From the NCBI RefSeq assembly GCF_950023065.1, contig NC_088681.1, positions 4,216,001 through 4,280,000 of the forward strand: a stretch of 64,000 bases of DNA, in the 5' to 3' direction. Under the pieces are notes generated by a model that did not search any database, was not told where the DNA came from, and saw nothing but the letters and a program-made list of their open reading frames with translations. Origin of the DNA: Planococcus citri (taxonomy: Eukaryota; Arthropoda; Insecta; Hemiptera; Pseudococcidae). This document shows, piece by piece, positions 58,468 through 64,000 of this stretch (position 1 is the stretch's first letter; each line of letters opens with the position of its first letter). Position numbers and translations under genes: made by a program.

Positions 58468-58740
58468 ATTGGATTTTAATGTGAATGTTTCTCGTTTCGT
58501 ATTTTTTTTACGTTCTTAATTGTCTATTTTTTTTTGGTAATTTTTTTATTTGGTTGCTTCTTACTTACTACTTTTTTTGTTTACTAAAGTTACTTTTTTT
58601 TTCTTTAGAAAAAATTGAGTACAAGCCCATGCAAATCTCATATGTTTAATCAGCAGAAATATTTGAAATGTCACTGAATTTCGATCAGACTATTTTGGAT
58701 TCTGATGTTAAATCGAAAGTTATCGCAGAAGTTTGAATAT

Positions 58741-59447
58741 AATTGAAGACGTCATAACTAAAAGGGGTATATATGACACATGTCCTTTTTGAGACGAATC
58801 CATATTGTTATTCTTCAGACCTTCCTCTATCATACGAGTATGAGACCACCCCCACTTCACAAAGTCGAAAAACCAGTGAGATATCGCCATTTTAAAACTG
58901 CGAAGTCGATTAAAAATTTACTTTTTCAGAGATAATGGGTTACTCATGGTCGATTTTGTGTTGTCAACCATTATTTACCTGGTTTAAATCCAAAAATTTG
59001 CTCAAAAACATTTTTAAATCAATAAAAAAAAATTGGCCAAAAAAACTAGTCTTTTTTGTTGTTTTTTTTTACTCAACATAACGATCTTTTTTCAGAGATA
59101 ATGGGTTACTCATGGTCGATTTTGTGTTATCAACCATTATTTACCTGGTTTAAATCCAAAAATTTGCTCAAAAACATTTTTAAATCAAAAAAAAAATTGG
59201 CTAATTTTTCGCTTCAAAAAGGACATATAATTCGAAATGTTTGAGCGCTTACCGCTAACACACAGTTTCCTCCAGACTGATGGTGCATAGCATTTCATAT
59301 AGTTAGATAGTGAGAAAATAAGATAAAATCATCACCATGTTCAAATATGCACATTTCTAAACTTCACAAACACTCAAACTTTCAAACAGCTTTTTCTCAA
59401 AATACAACTTTCACACATATGTCCTTTTTGCTATGACGTCTTCAATT
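58741..59447. mobile_element. Inverted-repeat element of 707 bp with internal duplication
   Basis: The ends read AATTGAAGACGTCATA (58741) and its complement ending at 59447; similarity continues through AAAAGG and ATATATG for about 40 bp. A ~117 bp block beginning TTCAGAGATAATGGGTTACT occurs at 58925-59037 and 59092-59203, a 167 bp spacing, with only a few differences. AATT at both ends could be the target duplication or part of the repeat. No coding frame is supported. Confidence 0.75.
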
Positions 59448-62020
59448 CGGAAACATTTTGCTGAAAATCTATTCATCTTTTTCAGTTCTTTTATAGCATA
59501 ATTTTTTTTCAAACTGTCCAATTCTGAGCTCAATAAACCTAAACCACATATGGTATAGAGGGTATTTTTAACTATCTGATGCTTTTGCTCTTTTTTCAAG
59601 GCACCCACGATTCGTGAAAATGCGTTCGTAACGCAGTCTATTACTGGCCTATATTTCGCCCATATCAAGTTTCAACATTGTAATTACTCGTATCTGGCGT
59701 ACAGCAGTCGATGAGTATTTGCTGAGTTAGCTACATAGTAATGCAGGTGACTCGTACGTACAATTAACAATTAGCATAAGTTCTTGACGCCAGCTGGCAC
59801 CTCGTGCAATCCGGTATCGTATTTCTATTTTCTTTTGATGTGCTGAATTGCGGGATGACTGACGAGCAGGAATTAGACATCGAGATATATCGTATGGGAA
59901 TTCACTTTAATTGACAATTTTTTACGCGGAAGACTCGCTCCATTAATTTTTCGCTGACTCGTTGTGATCGCTGATTTTGTCTGATTTGAATAGGTGCCTA
60001 CACAACATACCAGAGTAATACTATATTGTTGAATAACTCCAGGTATATACCTACGTGCGACGACGGTGCGAAATGCAACTCGGTTTATTGAACCTCTATG
60101 TGACGAATTTGTAGGTGCGTTTGTATGGCTGGTCAGTGGTCTTGTCGTACACATGTGTGTTGTAGACGAAATATAGTCGAATGCGTTGACTGACTGACTC
60201 CATGAGAGAGTATTCCAGCGTGTAGATATGCCTATGGCTGCGAACGAATCAATGGCACCGGGACTATGGGAATACACAACCATATAACGCGAATACGAGT
60301 AATTATTACTTCGGCGTTGAAAGTGTAATCCTCATCGTGGCATGGCAGTGCGAAGTTTCGAACCCGTGACTGAGTGAATAGGAGGAGTATAGCTGGGTAC
60401 TCGCAAAAGCTGGCGTGTTTGTTGCGATAACGAAATTAATAACGGTAACTTGTTAGAATGTTTTAGCCATGGTAAGTACTCCGGCCATGGCGAAGAGGTT
60501 GACTCGACGGTGGCGTTTGTTAGCATTACCTACCGAGCTTTGGCGAGGATTTACGAAATCTCCGCCAATTTATAGGTTAGATTTTAAGCACTACCCTCTT
60601 ACCCCTTTCACCAACTGTACGAACAACAGTACCCATAGATGACCCCTTCATCGAAGCCTTATAGCACACCTCATCGGCTCAGGCTATACTCACACAGTCT
60701 CGCGACATAAGAAGAGCTTTTACGATTGTTTTCGCACGCGTCAAGTTTAATGGCGCGAAGTAAATGTGTTATTTTGCGATTATAGTCTTTAATGACCCGA
60801 TTACCCTATACCCCTTACCCGGTCAAAAGGGGCTCGCGAATCGTTACGGTGAGTATTATTGTGGTACCCTCTCGGTAATCTTTCAACATCACCTCATCAT
60901 GAAATGGGGTACGCGACACGAATGTCAAAATAATGCCGACGTTTAACTACTTGCTCTTGAAATAATTCTTGATGATGGTAAATCTGACGTATGCTTATTC
61001 TCTCACATACCCAGAGATGTACTTGTACGTACTCGAGAAACCATCGAGTCATTTGCATAAAGTTATTTTCTTGTTGATTGTTATAATCTGTATAGTGGCA
61101 CGAAAAGTATAGCTAATTGTTTTTTTTTGTTTTGTTTTGTTTTCTTTCGTCTAGGTAAGAAACGTGCAAATCGTATAACGGAACTAATTGTTTAACCCAA
61201 AATACTCACAAGTACTGAACTCATTCTTCGAATACGCTGCGTTCAATTTCCTTCCTTGTGCAGTTGTGCTTTACCGGGTCAATCAGGTAGTAATGTACTG
61301 TTTACTCGTGCAATTGCGAGATATCGTATTCGGTTTAATTATTTTTTTTCCCTATTCTGTTCAATGATCAAATTTGATCATTTAGTAGAATGATGAGTAA
61401 GCATGGAGCATCAACCTATAACACGAATTTTGGTATTCTTCGAATCGAAATATACCAAGCAGTGGTGAAATTTGTAATCTCTTCAAAAAGAGGATTATTA
61501 TGAAAACGTGTGCGATATTCTCAAATTTATTACCTGCGAGCTGTCGATCGATTCTTTTTTTTTTTGACGAATGAAACGATCGCTTATCTGAATAAACATT
61601 TCACCTGCTTGAAATAAATACGAGTAGGTAATCCTTTTCTAAATCAGTTTTGAATTAATCTTACTATACCGCGATAAATATGAAATGAATCAAACAGGTG
61701 CGAGCTGAGAATATTAGGTATCGTGAATTATTGTTTTCGTGACAAAGCTAGATGGATCGTCAAGCGGTTATTTTTAAACCTGGCATTGATATCTTGATAC
61801 AAATAGGTTCTTTTGTAGTTTCGTGATTGAAAATCTTTGTCGTTGATATTAAACCGAGCTACGAACGCATGTTTGAATTAGAAGTCCGTTGTTACGAATG
61901 AACTCCGTGCAACTTTCTGATCACGATGATTAAGGTGACTGCTATCTTTATCGTGTAGGTAGCAGAAAGTGGCTGTGTGATCCGTTTTTTTTTTAAATTT
62001 TCAGGAAATTGGGAGAGGGG
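59448..62020. other. Unassigned unique-looking DNA
   Basis: No supported gene, RNA or repeat. The 136-codon minus frame at 59873-60283 has no recognisable domain and overlaps poorly conserved-looking sequence. Confidence 0.4.
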
Positions 62021-62029
62021 GTCAATGGG

Positions 62030-63420
62030 GCTTCTGAAGAAATCGAATCAAAAAAATGAGTTGATGTATATATCTACATATTCAGTATTCTAGAAAACCT
62101 TATGAGTCATATTGTGTCACAAGACTTTGTCAATTTTTAGGAAATTTGACAGGAACAACGGAGGTAACGGGGCATTAATTAATGGGCAAGTTGTAGGCCT
62201 CGAACGAAAAAAATGAGTTGATATTCGTATTCGGCGTTCCCAAAAACCTAGTAAACCATATGTCACATGCTTTTTTCAATTTTCTGAAAATTTGGGCAGG
62301 GGGCAATGAGGGGGGGTTTAAGGGGCCCAAATCAAAAAAATGAGCTGGTATTCGTATTCAGTGTTCCCAAGAACCTAGTAAACCATATGTCACATGATTT
62401 TTTTCAATTTTCGAAAAATTTGGGCAGGGGCAATGGTGAGGGGGGGTTGAGGGGCCCAAATCAAAAAAATGAGCTGGTATTCGTATTCAGCGTTCCCAAA
62501 AACCTAGTAAACCATATGTCACATGCTTTTTTCAATTTTCTGAAAATTTGGGCCGGGGGCAATGAGGGGGGGTTAAGGAGCCCAAATAAAAAAAAATGAG
62601 TTGATATTCGTATTCAGAGTTCTCAAGAACCTAATAAACCATATGCCACATGATTTTTTTCAATTTTCGAAAAATTTGGGCAGAGGCAATGGTGAGGGGG
62701 GGTTAAGGGGCCCAAATCAAAAAAATGAGTTGATATTCGTACTCGGCGTTCCCAAAAACCTAGTAAACCATATGTCACATGATTTTTTCAATTTTCTGAA
62801 AATTTGGGCAGGGGGAAATGAGGGGGGGGGGGGGTTTAAGGGGCCCAAATCAAAAAAATGAGCTGGTATTCGTATTCAGCGTTCCCAAAAACCTAGTAAA
62901 CCATATGTCACATGATTTTTTCAATTTTCTGAAAATTTGGGCAGGGGGCAATGAGGGGGGGTTAAGGGGCCCAAATCAAAAAAATGAGTTGATATTCGTA
63001 TTCAGAGTTCTCAAGAACCTAATAAACCATATGCCACAAGATTTTTTTCAATTTTCGAAAAATTTGGGCAGGGGCAATGGTGAGGGGGGGTTAAGGGGCC
63101 CAAAATCAAAAAAATGAGTTGATATTCGTACTCGGCGTTCCCAAAAACCTGGTAAACCATATGTCACATGATTTTTTCAATTTTCGAAAAATTTGGACAG
63201 GGGGCTATGGTGAGGGGGAGTTAAGGGGCTCAAATCAAAAAAATGAGTTGATATTCGTATTCAGAGTTCTCAAAAACCTAATAAACCAAACGTTACATGT
63301 TTTTTTTTTCAATTTTCGGAAAATTGGGCGAGGGGCAACCGGGGGGGGGGGGTTGTTGAAGGGACTAAATCAAAAAATTGATTCGATATTTGTATTTCAA
63401 GCTATCAGGAACACATGATA
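62030..63420 (+). repeat. ~128 bp satellite array with three-unit higher-order period
   Basis: The landmark TATTCGTA occurs at 62222, 62349, 62478, 62605, 62734, 62867, 62993, 63123 and 63252, a spacing of 126-133 bp. More diverged copies lie at both edges. Each unit has AAACCTAGTAAACCATATGT, a CAATTTTC.GAAAATTTGGGC tract, a G-run and GGGGCCCAAATCAAAAAAAT. Variants follow the order A', B, A twice (62478-62866 and 62867-63251), giving a ~389 bp higher-order unit. Long open frames over the array (62306-63418) are products of the repeat and are not genes. Confidence 0.93.
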
Positions 63421-64000
63421 TGCACGATATGTCACACAACATTTTACATTTTTGTACGGTTTGACCAAAATTTTGAGGCTCCTTTACCCCCCCCCCCCCC
63501 CCTACCCCTAGGTTTGGTGAATCACATCACGAAAAGTTCATCCAATTGTGAATAACATAGAAATATAAGGTTACACTTGTTTTTTGTAATTTTTAAATTA
63601 TTGCTCTGATGCTCTGATGAACAACCTTTCAAAAATTTTGAGCTTTCAAAAAAAGCTTAATTTCAAACTTTTGAAATTTTTGGCAAATATTCTTGAAATT
63701 TCTCTTATTTACCTTTGGCATCCTGCAAACATGTCGCAGCGGTCTCCAGGGATTAATTTCCAAATTTGAGCAATACGACGATACATTTCAATTGCTTAAA
63801 AAACAAACCCCCTCTCCCCCTGATTGTTCGAGAAAGACATTTAGGGACCTTTTGAGCGATTGGAGTCTGTTATGTGAAGTTCGAAGGAACATAATTTTAT
63901 GAATAGGATGTCTCAAAAATCTCTAGAAACAACTTATGCGATTACTGAAGATTACAAGAGAAGACTCCCAATTGCCTCCAAAAATTTCAAACCGGACGCA
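63421..64000. other. Unassigned DNA at window end
   Basis: Contains a poly(C) run at about 63487-63502 and short frames without domains. Possibly the outer flank of the satellite. Confidence 0.4.

Noticed and set aside
60340..60380. B box-like GGGTTCGAAAC on the minus strand, possible tRNA
   Set aside because: No paired T stem, A box or cloverleaf can be drawn around it.
62306..63418. Consecutive 86-99 codon ORFs with repeated VPKNLVNHMSHDFF peptides
   Set aside because: They are translations of the ~128 bp satellite; openness follows from unit sequence, variants break the frame and there is no independent evidence of a gene.

Overview
The window looks like AT-rich nuclear DNA from a metazoan, most likely an insect. 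Both degenerate LINEs and Ty3/gypsy remnants are arthropod-like, there are no operons or bacterial genes, and CpG is not depleted. A hemipteran such as a mealybug or scale insect is only a guess. I see no intact, recognisable host gene. The window is best read as intergenic or intronic DNA dominated by nested transposable elements and satellite arrays. The only non-transposon coding candidates are a 74-residue putative secreted ORF (34311-34535) and a decayed exon-like frame (31722-32306).

Layout: 1.5-4.6 kb holds a broken RNase H-bearing LINE with a 380 bp inverted-repeat transposon inserted in its ORF. 6.7-7.7 kb is a degenerate T/A-rich array. 10.5-11.1 kb has a perfect 53 bp-arm hairpin fused to a tandem duplication. 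11.9-13.0 kb is an hAT-like non-autonomous element made of ACC/TACC subrepeats.

16.3-34.3 kb is the most structured part. Two arrays of a satellite with the dyad core TTCGTTCGCGAA lie in opposite orientations (16.3-19.2 and 32.4-34.3 kb). The first is interrupted by a 979 bp element with 9 bp target duplications. Between them lie a 6982 bp element with about 680 bp terminal inverted repeats, 5'-AG ends and a 6 bp target duplication (Polinton/Maverick-like boundaries but no recognisable genes), and a 29 bp AT-rich satellite (28.1-30.3 kb).

38.1-40.5 kb is a second LINE on the minus strand (endonuclease and reverse transcriptase, broken). 43.8-45.7 kb is a Ty3/gypsy derivative with both LTRs, a 5 bp target duplication, and gag-protease but no reverse transcriptase or integrase. 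Its gag is split by a palindromic foldback insertion. 49.8-52.1 kb is a second gypsy remnant, split by a ~1 kb insertion that carries a tRNA-derived SINE-like segment. 57.2-58.5 and 58.7-59.4 kb are two foldback/inverted-repeat elements. 62.0-63.4 kb is a ~128 bp satellite with a three-unit higher-order period.

The elements do not form a pathway. They record several rounds of insertion into one another, and several insertion sites can be defined to the base. The remaining stretches look like unique DNA without supported genes.
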